From assembly GCA_937872515.1 (NCBI GenBank), contig CALMSX010000117.1, positions 1 to 64,000 on the forward strand: DNA of 64,000 nt, read 5' to 3'. The first letter of the stretch is position 1; each line of letters begins with the position of its first letter. The stretch comes from an uncultured Bacteroidota bacterium (GTDB taxonomy: Bacteria; Bacteroidota; Bacteroidia; Chitinophagales; Saprospiraceae). The position numbers and the translations under genes are program-made. Below, piece by piece: positions 37,666 to 46,406 of this stretch. Under the pieces are notes generated by a model. The model had not been told where the DNA came from and ran no database searches. It saw only the letters and a program-made list of their open reading frames with translations.

Positions 37666-40329
37666 ATGAAAACCTGGAATATTGTTTTTGTGCTCTTCTT
37701 GATCGTGCCACTTAAGGCACAGCCTTATTCTTTCTCCTCCCGGGGCCTGGGTGGGGGAGGGGCTCTTTTTTCCCTATCCATCCGTCCTGACAACACCGAT
37801 GAGTTTTTTGTATCGTGTGACATGGGAGAGCTTTTTCACACTTGTGATTATGGCAGAACCTATACCCAGGTGGCTTCTTCAGAGCTGGTGGGTGGTCACG
37901 ACTCCAAGGTGATTTTTACAGCTACACCGGGTCTGCTTTATTCCATCAATTATGCAAACAACCTCATCGTTCCAGTTAAAAGTGCCGATGGAGGACTAAG
38001 CTGGTCAGATTTAACCGGTAATCCGGATCCATCTGAGCAGTGTTTTGGCATCTATGCCGACTATAACAATGCGCAAAGAATTATCATAGCTTATTATGGC
38101 CAGCTGTACATCAGTCAGAATGGAGGTGGTAGCTTTACCCTTTTCCATACGGCCCTGAGTTCAGGAAGTGGGGTGGTGATAGGGGGTGTGTTTTTTGATG
38201 GCAATAACATTTATATAGGCACCAATGATGGTCTGTTGTTTTCATCCAATGGAGGTACTTCGTGGTCCAATCTGGGAACAACAGGCATCCCAGCAGGCCA
38301 GGCCATTTGGTCATTTGCGGGGGCCAGGCAAAATGGACAGACCCGATTGTTTTGTATTACAGCCAATGCCGCTGACATCTATGTTGGCTTGCCGGGCTCA
38401 GATTATTATGGTTTTGCCAAAGGACTCTTTGCCATGGATGTGGGTGTCACCAACTGGACATCAAAATTGACAGCAGGCATCAACCTGAGCACCGATTTTC
38501 CCATGTTTGTTGGCATGGCCCAAAATGACATCAATACCATTTACCTGGCGGGCAGCAATGACCTGGCCTATCCCACACTATTTAAAACCACCAATGGTGG
38601 TAATTCGTGGTCTAATACCTTTGTAACGGCATCGAACCAAAACATCGTTACCGGATGGAGCGGGCTCGGCGGTGACAGGCCATGGAGTTATGGAGAATGC
38701 GCTTTTGGTATTGAAGTAGCCAGGAATGACGCCAGCCGGGTGATTTTTGGCGACTTTGGCTTTGTGCATGCTACTTCCAATGGAGGACAAAGCTGGAGAC
38801 AGGCCTATACCCATGCCGATGACGAACATGCGGCGGGCAGCAATACGCCTGCAATGGAATCTTATAGCAGCATTGGTTTGGAAAACACCAGCTGCTGGCA
38901 GGTCTTTTGGGCCAATGCCAGTCAGATGTGGGCTTGTTACTCCGATATCAGGGGCATGAGAAGTATTGACATGGGAGAAAAATGGTCGTTCAATTATACC
39001 GGACACACGGCCAACACCAGTTACCGCATAACAAAACTAGCCAATGGCACCCTTTTGGCCGGTACCTCCAACATCCATGACATTTATCAAAGTACCTATC
39101 TCACCGATGCCCGATTGGATCCAACGGATGCCAATGGGAAAATAATTTACTCCACCAACAATGGCCAAAGCTGGCAATTGTTAAAACAATTTAGCCATCC
39201 TGTGTTCTGGCTTGCCACCGACCCCAATAATGCCAACAGGGCTTATGCCAGCGTTATTCATTACAGCAGCAATACCGGAATCGGGGGCATTTACAGGTGC
39301 GACAATGTCAACAGTCTGGCAAGTTCTACCTGGACCTTATTGCCCAATCCGCCGAGAACAGAAAAACATCCTGCCTGCATTGTGGTGCTCAATGATGGTA
39401 AGATGGTATGCACCTATTCAGGACGAAGAAACGCAGCCGGTACCTTTACGGCCAGTTCAGGTGTTTTTTTGTACGACCCTGTAACCAATACATTTACAGA
39501 TAAGTCCCATCCGGGCATGCATTACTGGACCAAAGACATAGTCATTGATCCCAATGATCCTACCCAAAACACCTGGTATGTATGCGTGTTTAGTGGTTGG
39601 GGTGGGGCACCCAATGGTTTGGGAGGACTTTATAAAACCACCAACAGAGGTACAAGCTGGGTCAAGTTGACGGGGAGTCTGATTGACAGGGTTACTTCCA
39701 TTACCTTTAATCCACTGCAAACAGCCGAAGTATATCTTACCACCGAAGGACAGGGGCTATGGAAATGTACCAATATCCTGGCAGCGAGTCCCGTTTTTGA
39801 AATCGTAGATGCTTACCCTTTTCAGCAGCCGGAGCGTGTCTTTTTTAATCCTTACGATGCCTCGGAGATGTGGGTGACCAGCTTTGGCAATGGCATGAAA
39901 AAAACAATCCTTCCCAACGCAGCCTGTGGTGTGGTCAGCCAATTTACAGATTACGGCCCGGGGTCGCTGCCCTATGCCATAGATTGTGCTGCTCCCGGTG
40001 ATACCATTACCTTTTCCGCTCAGATGACAGCGGATACCATAGAATTGAACAACCACCTGTATCTGGATAAGTCGATCACTTTGTCAAATCCCCATGCCCA
40101 AAAAGTAAAGATCCGCACCCAATCCTATGCCCTGATGAACATAGACAGACAGGCATCGGTGGTATTGGACAATTTGGAGCTCATACCGGGTAGTACCGGA
40201 CTCAGTATCAGAAACCATGGACAATTGGTGATGAAAAATACAACATCTTCCCGCGCCCAGGCAACAGGGCTGGTGCAAAATGCCAAAGGCAGTACCTTGG
40301 TTTTGGAAGGAATCGTTGAAGTTAAATAA
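37666..40329 (+). CDS. Exported Asp-box (BNR) beta-propeller protein
   Basis: 887 residues. A signal peptide (about 1-19, ending PLKAQ) is followed by a large propeller (about 25-740) marked by Asp-box motifs S/T-x-(D/N)-x-G-x-(S/T)-W: SADGGLSW, SSNGGTSW, TTNGGNSW, TSNGGQSW, STNNGQSW, TTNRGTSW. This pattern is found in sialidases, GH74 xyloglucanases and sortilin-like proteins. The opening SIRPDNTDEFFVSCDMGELFH recalls GH74, but I cannot confirm the catalytic Asp pair. The last 125 residues begin YGPGSLPYAIDCAAPGDTITF and form a predicted beta-helix ending GIVEVK, like the tail of the 711-residue protein at 19377-21512. No T9SS tail. It could be a glycosidase or a surface binding protein. Confidence 0.75.
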   Translation: MKTWNIVFVLFLIVPLKAQPYSFSSRGLGGGGALFSLSIRPDNTDEFFVSCDMGELFHTCDYGRTYTQVASSELVGGHDSKVIFTATPGLLYSINYANNLIVPVKSADGGLSWSDLTGNPDPSEQCFGIYADYNNAQRIIIAYYGQLYISQNGGGSFTLFHTALSSGSGVVIGGVFFDGNNIYIGTNDGLLFSSNGGTSWSNLGTTGIPAGQAIWSFAGARQNGQTRLFCITANAADIYVGLPGSDYYGFAKGLFAMDVGVTNWTSKLTAGINLSTDFPMFVGMAQNDINTIYLAGSNDLAYPTLFKTTNGGNSWSNTFVTASNQNIVTGWSGLGGDRPWSYGECAFGIEVARNDASRVIFGDFGFVHATSNGGQSWRQAYTHADDEHAAGSNTPAMESYSSIGLENTSCWQVFWANASQMWACYSDIRGMRSIDMGEKWSFNYTGHTANTSYRITKLANGTLLAGTSNIHDIYQSTYLTDARLDPTDANGKIIYSTNNGQSWQLLKQFSHPVFWLATDPNNANRAYASVIHYSSNTGIGGIYRCDNVNSLASSTWTLLPNPPRTEKHPACIVVLNDGKMVCTYSGRRNAAGTFTASSGVFLYDPVTNTFTDKSHPGMHYWTKDIVIDPNDPTQNTWYVCVFSGWGGAPNGLGGLYKTTNRGTSWVKLTGSLIDRVTSITFNPLQTAEVYLTTEGQGLWKCTNILAASPVFEIVDAYPFQQPERVFFNPYDASEMWVTSFGNGMKKTILPNAACGVVSQFTDYGPGSLPYAIDCAAPGDTITFSAQMTADTIELNNHLYLDKSITLSNPHAQKVKIRTQSYALMNIDRQASVVLDNLELIPGSTGLSIRNHGQLVMKNTTSSRAQATGLVQNAKGSTLVLEGIVEVK

Positions 40330-40376
40330 GGTACCGATTGTTGGCTAATTTGATTTTAGGGTAGTGAATATTTGTA

Positions 40377-40778
40377 TTAATTATAAACCATGTATTCAAT
40401 TTTTTGAATCTTAAATTTATGTAGCAGCGTTTTTAGTTGCGTAATTTCTTTCATCTCCACATTTTTATCAAGATAGACCTGTAGGCTAGCTATAGAATTG
40501 CCTTTTTTTAAAAAATGAGATTCCAGATCATCGTGGGTAAGGGCATGATCATTGAGGAAATAATAGCCAGGATGTTCAGGGTGTAAGGCCAGTTTCCAGG
40601 CATTGTCAGCATTGGCCACCACGGTTGGAAAAGAGACAATTGGCAGTTGGGCAGGAGCGTTTTCATGGCGAATATGGGTGGCCACCATAAAAAAAAAGAG
40701 GAGGATAAAAACGATATCAGGCAATGAAGCGGTAGACAGCTGTGGAGCCGAAGTGGTGTGTTTTTTAAATTTTAGCAT
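40377..40778 (-). CDS. exbD-like: ExbD/TolR family protein (second of pair)
   Basis: 133 residues. A short cytoplasmic N-terminus is followed by one membrane helix, SLPDIVFILLFFFMVATHI, with the proton-relay Asp in place, and then a periplasmic domain. This matches ExbD, which works with ExbB in a proton-driven complex that powers TonB. It begins 10 bases after the stop of the other ExbD gene (40789-41304), so the two are co-transcribed. No exbB or tonB gene is adjacent, so these subunits must join an ExbB encoded elsewhere. Having two adjacent ExbD paralogues is common in Bacteroidota. It would support import by SusC-type transporters, which is an inference. Confidence 0.85.
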   Translation of the reverse strand: MLKFKKHTTSAPQLSTASLPDIVFILLFFFMVATHIRHENAPAQLPIVSFPTVVANADNAWKLALHPEHPGYYFLNDHALTHDDLESHFLKKGNSIASLQVYLDKNVEMKEITQLKTLLHKFKIQKIEYMVYN

Positions 40779-40788
40779 GGCTTATCGA

Positions 40789-41304
40789 TTAGTTTATGTG
40801 AGTGATGGCAAATTCGGATTCGTACATATTGACCTGAATGGATTTGGCTATTTTTTGCTGTTCATTCATTTTTAGTTGGTGCATGGGTAGACCATATCTT
40901 TGTGCAGCAAGTTGATCAGCTGCCAGATCCAGTCCGGATCGGATGGCTGCATGGATGTTGGCAAAATGCTGGTAAGCAGCTTTAGGGTGATACTGAATAC
41001 CAATGTGGCACGGACGGCTTGTATTTTTAAGGATGAGTTCAGACACCAAAAGGGGTATTTTATTTTCCTCAACGAGGTCATGGTCGGCCATTACCGTATT
41101 TTGTGCATTGAGGTGGAGCATAAGGGTTGACGAAGCTTTGGTTTTAAGTGCAGGACCATCGTTTTGCGCTTTGATTGGCATAGCCACTGTGCCTAATTGG
41201 GTAATGGAGGTAGAAACGAGGAAAAAAATGAGCAATAAAAAGGCTACATCGGCCATAGAACCTGCATTAATTTCGTGCGACTTGTTTTTAAATCGATTTC
41301 TCAT
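40789..41304 (-). CDS. exbD-like: ExbD/TolR family protein (first of pair)
   Basis: 171 residues. The N-terminus EINAGSMADVAFLLLIFFLV has the ExbD membrane helix with its conserved Asp, followed by a periplasmic domain of about 130 residues, longer than that of the partner gene. The extra C-terminal part (QQKIAKSIQVNMYESEFAI) is typical of one of the two Bacteroidota ExbD types. It is first in a two-gene unit with the ExbD at 40377-40778 and divergent from the ribosomal protein operon, 256 bases away. The conserved Asp suggests it is functional. The missing ExbB partner is the main oddity. Confidence 0.87.
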   Translation of the reverse strand: MRNRFKNKSHEINAGSMADVAFLLLIFFLVSTSITQLGTVAMPIKAQNDGPALKTKASSTLMLHLNAQNTVMADHDLVEENKIPLLVSELILKNTSRPCHIGIQYHPKAAYQHFANIHAAIRSGLDLAADQLAAQRYGLPMHQLKMNEQQKIAKSIQVNMYESEFAITHIN

Positions 41305-41482
41305 AACAAAAATTGGTTTATTTCTAAAATGAAGATGAAAAAATGTAGATTTTGGGTGTTAGACCAAAAAAAATGTGGCATTAAAAAAGATAGTTGTGGG
41401 GTAGTGTTTTCAAAAAAATGCCAAATTTTCACTGTTTTTCAGTTAGTTAGCAAAAATAGTTTCGAAAAAAAAGGTAAAAACA

Positions 41483-41513
41483 TTTGGATGGGTAAAAAAT
41501 ACGATTACCTTTG
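41483..41513 (+). promoter_or_regulatory. Bacteroidota promoter for the rplM operon
   Basis: TTTG (41483-41486) and TACCTTTG (41506-41513) are separated by 19 bases, an exact match to the primary-sigma consensus TTTG-N19-TAnnTTTG. Transcription should begin near 41520, about 40 bases before the rplM start. Confidence 0.85.
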
Positions 41514-41560
41514 CAGCCGCTTAAAAAGCCAGATTCAATAACAATAATATTTTATCAGCA

Positions 41561-42001
41561 GTGAATACATTAAGTTACAAAACAGTATCGGCCAAAAAGG
41601 AGACAGTAGTCAGAAAATGGTACGTAGTAGACGCTGAAGGAGAAACAGTGGGCAGGCTTTGTACCAAGATTGCCGCCAATCTGATGGGTAAGACCAAGCC
41701 ATCCTTCACTCCACACGTTGACACGGGTGACTATATCATCGTGATCAATGCCGAGAAGGTGAGATTTACCGGAAACAAGGTAGATCAAAAAGAATATCTG
41801 TCTTATTCTCTTTATCCGGGAGGTCAGAAGAGCATTACCGCAAAGGAAATGCTGGCTACACACCCAATCAGGGTAATCGAAAAAGCAGTTCGCGGTATGT
41901 TGCCTAAGACCAAATTGGGTGACGCCATGTACAAGAAATTATTCGTTTACGAAGGCAGCACGCATCCGCACGGAGCTCAAAAGCCTGAAATTTTAAAATA
42001 A
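41561..42001 (+). CDS. rplM: Large subunit ribosomal protein uL13
   Basis: 146 residues, close to the usual length. Motifs WYVVDAEGETVGRLCTKIA, HVDTGDYIIVINAEKV, and MLPKTKLGDAMYKKLFVYEGS in part are those of L13, which helps early assembly of the 50S subunit. The start is a GTG at 41561; no ATG is available before the conserved region. It is the first gene of the operon rplM-rpsI-rpsB-tsf, the standard Bacteroidota order, and is preceded by a strong promoter at 41483-41513. Confidence 0.97.
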   Translation: MNTLSYKTVSAKKETVVRKWYVVDAEGETVGRLCTKIAANLMGKTKPSFTPHVDTGDYIIVINAEKVRFTGNKVDQKEYLSYSLYPGGQKSITAKEMLATHPIRVIEKAVRGMLPKTKLGDAMYKKLFVYEGSTHPHGAQKPEILK

Positions 42002-42010
42002 TAAGTGAGC

Positions 42011-42403
42011 ATGCAAACAAAGATGATCAATAAAGTAGGTAGAAGAAAGGCTGCAGTAGCCCGTGTTTACCTTACTGAAGGAAACGGCAACCTTACCGTT
42101 AACGGTCGCCAGCTCGAAGAATACTTCCCTGTTGTCAGCATCCGTATGAAAGTGGAGGAGCCTATGCTCACCCTTGGTATCGGAAAAGAGTTTGACATCA
42201 AAGTTGTGGTAAACGGAGGAGGATACAAAGGCCAGGCAGAAGCCATCAGAATGGCGATATCCAGGGCATTTGTAGAAGTAAAAGAGGATTACAAAAAACC
42301 TCTGAAAGAGAAAAAGATGCTTACCCGGGATGCCCGAGAGGTTGAAAGGAAGAAATTCGGTAAACCTAAAGCAAGGAAGAGCTTCCAGTTCTCTAAGCGT
42401 TAA
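42011..42403 (+). CDS. rpsI: Small subunit ribosomal protein uS9
   Basis: About 130 residues. NKVGRRKAAVARVYL at the start and the tail GKPKARKSFQFSKR are diagnostic of S9, whose basic C-terminus reaches the ribosomal P site. The ATG at 42011 is the better start; a GTG at 42005 is two codons upstream. It follows rplM by nine bases and is co-transcribed with it. Confidence 0.97.
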   Translation: MQTKMINKVGRRKAAVARVYLTEGNGNLTVNGRQLEEYFPVVSIRMKVEEPMLTLGIGKEFDIKVVVNGGGYKGQAEAIRMAISRAFVEVKEDYKKPLKEKKMLTRDAREVERKKFGKPKARKSFQFSKR

Positions 42404-42440
42404 TCACTATTTTGTCAGAATTATTATAAAGTTAAATATA

Positions 42441-43154
42441 ATGAGCAAACCTACATATCAAGAATTACTGGATGCCGGAGTTCACTACGGTCACATGAAA
42501 AGAAAGTGGAATCCAAAAATGCTTCCGTATATCTTTATGGAGCGCAAAGGTATCCACATCATCGACCTCAACCGCACTTCTGAGTGTTTGGACAAGTCGG
42601 CTTTTGCAGCAAAACAAATTGTAAAATCAGGAAGGAAGATCCTTTTTGTAGCTACTAAAAAACAGGCTAAAGACATCGTAGCCGAGGCAGCAAGAAGTGT
42701 TGGCATGCCTTACGTGACTGAAAGATGGCTGGGTGGTATGATGACCAACTTTGCTACCATCAGAAGGTCTGTAAAGAAAATGCAGAACATCGATCGTATG
42801 TTGACTGATACAACCCTTACTTCAATCACCAAAAAAGAGAGGCTTACCTTAACCCGTGAGCGTGCCAAATTGGAGAAAGAACTGGGCGGTATTGCCAACC
42901 TCAACAGAATTCCTTCTGCCTTGTTCATCGTTGACATCCACCACGAGCACATTGCATTGGCTGAAGCAAAAAGATTGGGCATCAAAACATTTGGTATGGT
43001 AGATACCAACTCTGACCCCAATAAAGTTGACTTCCCTATACCTGCCAATGACGATGCATCCAAATCAGTGAAAATCATTGTTGGTTATGTGGTTGAAGCC
43101 ATCCGCGAAGGACTGGAAGAAAGAAGGTTGCAAGGCGCTACCGAAGAAGCTTAA
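42441..43154 (+). CDS. rpsB: Small subunit ribosomal protein uS2
   Basis: About 237 residues from the ATG at 42441. MSKPTYQELLDAGVHYGH is the conserved S2 start, so an in-frame ATG at 42330 inside rpsI is rejected. Further motifs are GIHIIDLNRT, ATKKQAKDIV, ERWLGGMMTNF and NRIPSALFIVDI. S2 is added late to the 30S subunit and binds near S1. It lies between rpsI and tsf, its usual partner. Confidence 0.97.
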   Translation: MSKPTYQELLDAGVHYGHMKRKWNPKMLPYIFMERKGIHIIDLNRTSECLDKSAFAAKQIVKSGRKILFVATKKQAKDIVAEAARSVGMPYVTERWLGGMMTNFATIRRSVKKMQNIDRMLTDTTLTSITKKERLTLTRERAKLEKELGGIANLNRIPSALFIVDIHHEHIALAEAKRLGIKTFGMVDTNSDPNKVDFPIPANDDASKSVKIIVGYVVEAIREGLEERRLQGATEEA

Positions 43155-43184
43155 TTTTTTTCATCGATAAAATTTCTCAATAAC

Positions 43185-44024
43185 ATGAGTGAAGTAAATA
43201 TTTCAGCAGCCGATGTTAAAAACCTGAGAGAACAAACGGGTGCTGGTATGATGGATTGCAAAAAAGCGTTGGCAGAGGCCAATGGCGATTTTGAAAAAGC
43301 CATCGAAGTCCTGCGTTTGCAGGGTCAAAAACTGTCTCTGAAAAGAGCAGACAGAGATGCCAAAGAAGGTGCAGTTATAGCACTTGTCAATAGCGACCAA
43401 ACCAAAGGTGTTGTGGTAAGGGTTAGTTGCGAAACAGACTTCGTTGCTAAAAACGAAGATTTTGTCAACTTTGCCCGCAATATCGCCAACATCGCATTGA
43501 CCAACTTTCCTGCAGATAAAGATGCATTGGTAGCCCTCACTTTTGATGGCAATTTTACCATCGCAGAAAAACTGACTGAACAGGTTGGTGTAATTGGCGA
43601 AAAAATTGAATTGGCTGAATACGCTAGAATAGAAGCACCAATGGTAACTTCTTACATCCACATGGGTAACCGTGCAGGTGTAATCGTTGGTCTTAACAAA
43701 GCAAATGCAGCTTTCGCCGATGCCGGTAAAGATGTTGCTATGCAAATTGCTGCCATGAAACCAATTGCCGTTGACGAAAGCGGTGTTTCTAAAGACGTGA
43801 TCGAAAAAGAAATCGAAATCGGAAAAGAACTGGCTCGTCAGGAAGGTAAGGCAGAAGAAATGTTAGAAAAAATTGCACTTGGCAAATTGAACAAGTTTTA
43901 CAAAGAGAATACCCTGTTGCCACAGGCCTTTGTAAAAGACAACAAATTGTCAGTAGCTGACTACCTTAAAGGGTTCGACAAAGAACTTACGGTAACCGAA
44001 TTTAAGCACGTTAAACTCGGATAA
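43185..44024 (+). CDS. tsf: Translation elongation factor Ts
   Basis: 279 residues, normal for the family. The N-terminal UBA-like part has VKNLREQTGAGMMDCKKAL, and the core has SCETDFVAKNEDFVNFA, which contacts EF-Tu. EF-Ts releases GDP from EF-Tu so that it can bind GTP again. It is the last gene of the rplM operon, 30 bases after rpsB, and is followed by a terminator at 44029-44060. pyrH is next, as in many bacteria, but with its own promoter. Confidence 0.97.
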   Translation: MSEVNISAADVKNLREQTGAGMMDCKKALAEANGDFEKAIEVLRLQGQKLSLKRADRDAKEGAVIALVNSDQTKGVVVRVSCETDFVAKNEDFVNFARNIANIALTNFPADKDALVALTFDGNFTIAEKLTEQVGVIGEKIELAEYARIEAPMVTSYIHMGNRAGVIVGLNKANAAFADAGKDVAMQIAAMKPIAVDESGVSKDVIEKEIEIGKELARQEGKAEEMLEKIALGKLNKFYKENTLLPQAFVKDNKLSVADYLKGFDKELTVTEFKHVKLG

Positions 44025-44028
44025 AATT

Positions 44029-44060
44029 TAAAGGCGATCATTTTTGGTCGCCTTTTTTTT
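44029..44060 (+). terminator. Intrinsic terminator after tsf
   Basis: aaaggcga (44030-44037) pairs with tcgccttt (44048-44055) around a 10-base loop, followed by a run of T that continues to 44061. It closes the ribosomal operon. Confidence 0.85.
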
Positions 44061-44068
44061 TAGTTTTG
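44061..44068 (+). promoter_or_regulatory. Probable -7 box for pyrH
   Basis: TAGTTTTG matches TAnnTTTG and lies directly after the tsf terminator, 20 bases before the pyrH ATG. A TTTG upstream (44043-44046) is only 14 bases away, shorter than the usual 19, so the -33 element is doubtful. Confidence 0.5.
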
Positions 44069-44087
44069 CATCAATAAATCCCTCCAA

Positions 44088-44798
44088 ATGTCTCTCAAAT
44101 ACAACCGCATCCTTCTCAAACTCAGCGGAGAAGCCCTTATGGGCGACCAAAATTTTGGAATTGAAGCCTCCATGCTTCGCCATTATGCCCAACAAATCAA
44201 ACGGGTTACCGAACTGGGTGTCGAAGTAGCAGTTGTGATAGGAGGAGGCAATATTTTCAGGGGACTCAGTGCCGCCTCTTCCGGTATAGAAAGGGTACAG
44301 GGCGATTATATGGGAATGATGGCAACCGTCATCAATGGCATGGCCATCCAAAGTGCACTCGAAGAAGCCGGTGTTTATACCCGCCTCATCTCCGCCCTTG
44401 AAATTCGACAAATTGCCGAACCCTATATTCGCCGCAGGGCCATCAGGCACCTCGAAAAAAAGAGGGTGGTTATCTTTTCAGCAGGAACAGGCAATCCCTA
44501 CTTTACTACCGACTCTGCCGCCGCGCTCAGGGCCAGTGAAATCAATGCCGATGTTATCCTCAAAGGCACCAAGGTGGACGGCATCTATACCGCCGACCCC
44601 CACAAAGATCCTTCAGCCACCAAATATGATTCCATCTCTTTTGCTGAGGTAATCTCCAAAAACCTCAATGTCATGGACATGACCGCCTTTACCATGTGTC
44701 AGGAAAATCAGATGCCCATCATCGTTTTTGATATCAACAATCCCGATAATTTGGAACGTCTCGTCAAAGGCGAGAACATAGGGACCGTAGTCCGGTAA
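44088..44798 (+). CDS. pyrH: UMP kinase
   Basis: 236 residues, the normal size. The amino-acid-kinase motifs ILLKLSGEALMGDQ and VVIGGGNIFRG bind phosphate, and AGTGNPYFTTDSAAALRA and KGTKVDGIYTADP bind nucleotide. The enzyme converts UMP to UDP in pyrimidine nucleotide synthesis and is normally a hexamer controlled by GTP and UTP. It follows the tsf terminator and has its own -7 box. The start at 44088 agrees with the conserved N-terminus. Confidence 0.96.
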   Translation: MSLKYNRILLKLSGEALMGDQNFGIEASMLRHYAQQIKRVTELGVEVAVVIGGGNIFRGLSAASSGIERVQGDYMGMMATVINGMAIQSALEEAGVYTRLISALEIRQIAEPYIRRRAIRHLEKKRVVIFSAGTGNPYFTTDSAAALRASEINADVILKGTKVDGIYTADPHKDPSATKYDSISFAEVISKNLNVMDMTAFTMCQENQMPIIVFDINNPDNLERLVKGENIGTVVR

Positions 44799-44810
44799 CC
44801 TGTTCATTTT

Positions 44811-44842
44811 TCCACACTTGTGGAGGCGCATTACAGTGCGCC
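44811..44842. other. Two adjacent perfect hairpins between convergent genes
   Basis: tccaca-ct-tgtgga (44811-44824) is followed at once by ggcgca-ttacag-tgcgcc (44825-44842). They lie just after the pyrH stop and before the convergent ATPase gene. No T run follows, so these may be weak bidirectional terminators or a REP-like element. Confidence 0.5.
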
Positions 44843-44868
44843 CTTCCTCCCTGGATTCATAAATCCAT

Positions 44869-46095
44869 TTAATAAAACAGGCCCAGCATCCACATGGGGA
44901 TGGTGTCTTTGGTTCCCTTTTCTTTGGTGTCAAGGATGAGGTAAGGATTGGGCATGTTGGCAAGCTGGTGAAAGCTTTTTCCGGACCCACCGATTTCAAT
45001 GGTATATTGCCGGTCAATAAGAAGATCGCCGCGCGCAGGTGTAGACACCTGGTGGGCAGCTTTAAAGGCATAGACACAATAGGTTTCGCGGTGACTGCCT
45101 GTGTTGATGTTTCCGGAGCAAAGGGCGTAATGAAGGTTGGGATTTTCGATCAGTACCTTATCTGGCTTCGCGAGGGCAGCATCCGATTTGAGGCCGGATC
45201 TCAAAACATGGATCAGGCTGGCACTGTCCAGGTAATCGAGGTAGGTAAGCACCGAAGAGCGGTTCATCTCCAGGTCCCGGGCTAGTTTTGAAATGTTGGG
45301 TGTGAAAGGCGTAATTCCAGCCATTACGGCCAACAGTTTTTTAACTTGTCGGGTGGTGGAATAATCAATATTAAAGATTGCAGGTAAATCAATGTCGGTA
45401 ACCCTGCTCACCGTGTTTAGGATTTGCTGGTGGTAACTTTTGCCGGTGGTGCGATAATAAGGGTAGACTCCCGCTACCAGGTAATTTTGAAATTTTTTTC
45501 CCAGATTTTGTGACTTATACCACTCGTCATAGATGTCGCCATGGTTTTTAATGAGTTCATCAAAGGTAAAAACGGGCAGATTCAAGCCGTGTTCAAAAGT
45601 AAGGTACTCTCTGAATGACAGTCCTCGCAGGTGGTAGACAACGGCTCTGCGACTGAGGTCTCCCATGCCCTTGCCGAGGTCCAGGGCGGAGGAAGAGGTA
45701 GCAAGTAGGGTTATCTGTGGAAAATGGTCGTAAATGTTTTTTATTTCTGTCGACCAATCTTCATAACGGTGAACCTCGTCCAGGACAAAAAAGGTGTAGC
45801 CCAGTTTGTGCAGGTGGGTGATTGTGTAATACAATTTGTGGCGACTAAAAAATATATGATCCAGGCTGAGGTATACCGTTTTTTTTGACTTCTGCATTTT
45901 TTTTGCCAATTGAAGCAGCAGTGTTGTTTTGCCTACCCCACGGGCTCCCTTTAAGATTGTTAATCTGGGAGCTTCAAGCAAGGAAGTGAGCAGATACCGG
46001 GTGAAATCCAATGAGGTATCTTTTATTATTTGTGAACTGATGTCAAGCACATCTTCCAGAGCCGGCAGGTCCAATTCTGTCATTGATTTCCCCAT
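44869..46095 (-). CDS. AAA-type ATPase of the DUF4143 group
   Basis: 408 residues. Walker A LKGARGVGKTTLLLQLAK (about 48-65) and Walker B FFVLDEVHRYEDW lie in an N-terminal ATPase domain. It is followed by a sensor-like LLATSSSALDLGKG and a helical C-terminal part with a predicted winged helix (LARDLEMNRSSVLTYLDYLDSASLI in part), as in DUF4143 proteins. These are widespread, often variable-copy ATPases of unclear function, sometimes linked to DUF1814-type or toxin-antitoxin genes. No partner gene is visible here. A TAAATTTG -7 box lies on the minus strand at 46130-46137. The protein is cytoplasmic. Confidence 0.85.
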   Translation of the reverse strand: MGKSMTELDLPALEDVLDISSQIIKDTSLDFTRYLLTSLLEAPRLTILKGARGVGKTTLLLQLAKKMQKSKKTVYLSLDHIFFSRHKLYYTITHLHKLGYTFFVLDEVHRYEDWSTEIKNIYDHFPQITLLATSSSALDLGKGMGDLSRRAVVYHLRGLSFREYLTFEHGLNLPVFTFDELIKNHGDIYDEWYKSQNLGKKFQNYLVAGVYPYYRTTGKSYHQQILNTVSRVTDIDLPAIFNIDYSTTRQVKKLLAVMAGITPFTPNISKLARDLEMNRSSVLTYLDYLDSASLIHVLRSGLKSDAALAKPDKVLIENPNLHYALCSGNINTGSHRETYCVYAFKAAHQVSTPARGDLLIDRQYTIEIGGSGKSFHQLANMPNPYLILDTKEKGTKDTIPMWMLGLFY

Positions 46096-46406
46096 CTTTG
46101 GTTATTTCCCTGTTAAATGATTATGAAACCAAATTTACAAAAATATCATTAGAATGTTCAATATTTAAAAATGATTAATTAAAATATCAATAAGTTATAA
46201 TGTTTTATATATATAACAAAATGGCAAAATGTTAAAAATAAATAGCAAAATAAATAAAAATAATATTGAAATATAGAGTAATATACATATAAAAAAATAC
46301 AATATAAATAATAGAAAATAAATTTCACAGAATTTACGACTGGGTATTTGGCATGTGAAAAACAACACAATAAATTGGCTTAACTTTAGCCAATAAAAAA
46401 TAAAGG
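46096..46406. other. Very AT-rich divergent promoter region
   Basis: Lies between the ATPase and xerD. Apart from the -7 box for the ATPase (46130-46137) and TAACTTTA (46381-46388), a near match ahead of xerD, it is low-complexity A/T sequence. Short open frames in it reflect composition only. Confidence 0.45.

Noticed and set aside
37666..40329. Calling the Asp-box propeller a GH74 xyloglucanase or sialidase
   Set aside because: Asp-boxes occur in many non-enzymes and I could not identify the catalytic residues with confidence.
41275..41541. Plus-strand frame overlapping the ExbD start and the rplM promoter
   Set aside because: It covers a clear promoter and the start of a real gene on the other strand; low-complexity Lys/Phe composition.
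42330..42440. Upstream in-frame ATG for rpsB
   Set aside because: It lies inside rpsI, and the conserved uS2 N-terminus begins at 42441.
46179..46370. Minus-strand frame rich in Tyr and Phe upstream of xerD
   Set aside because: A product of A/T composition only.
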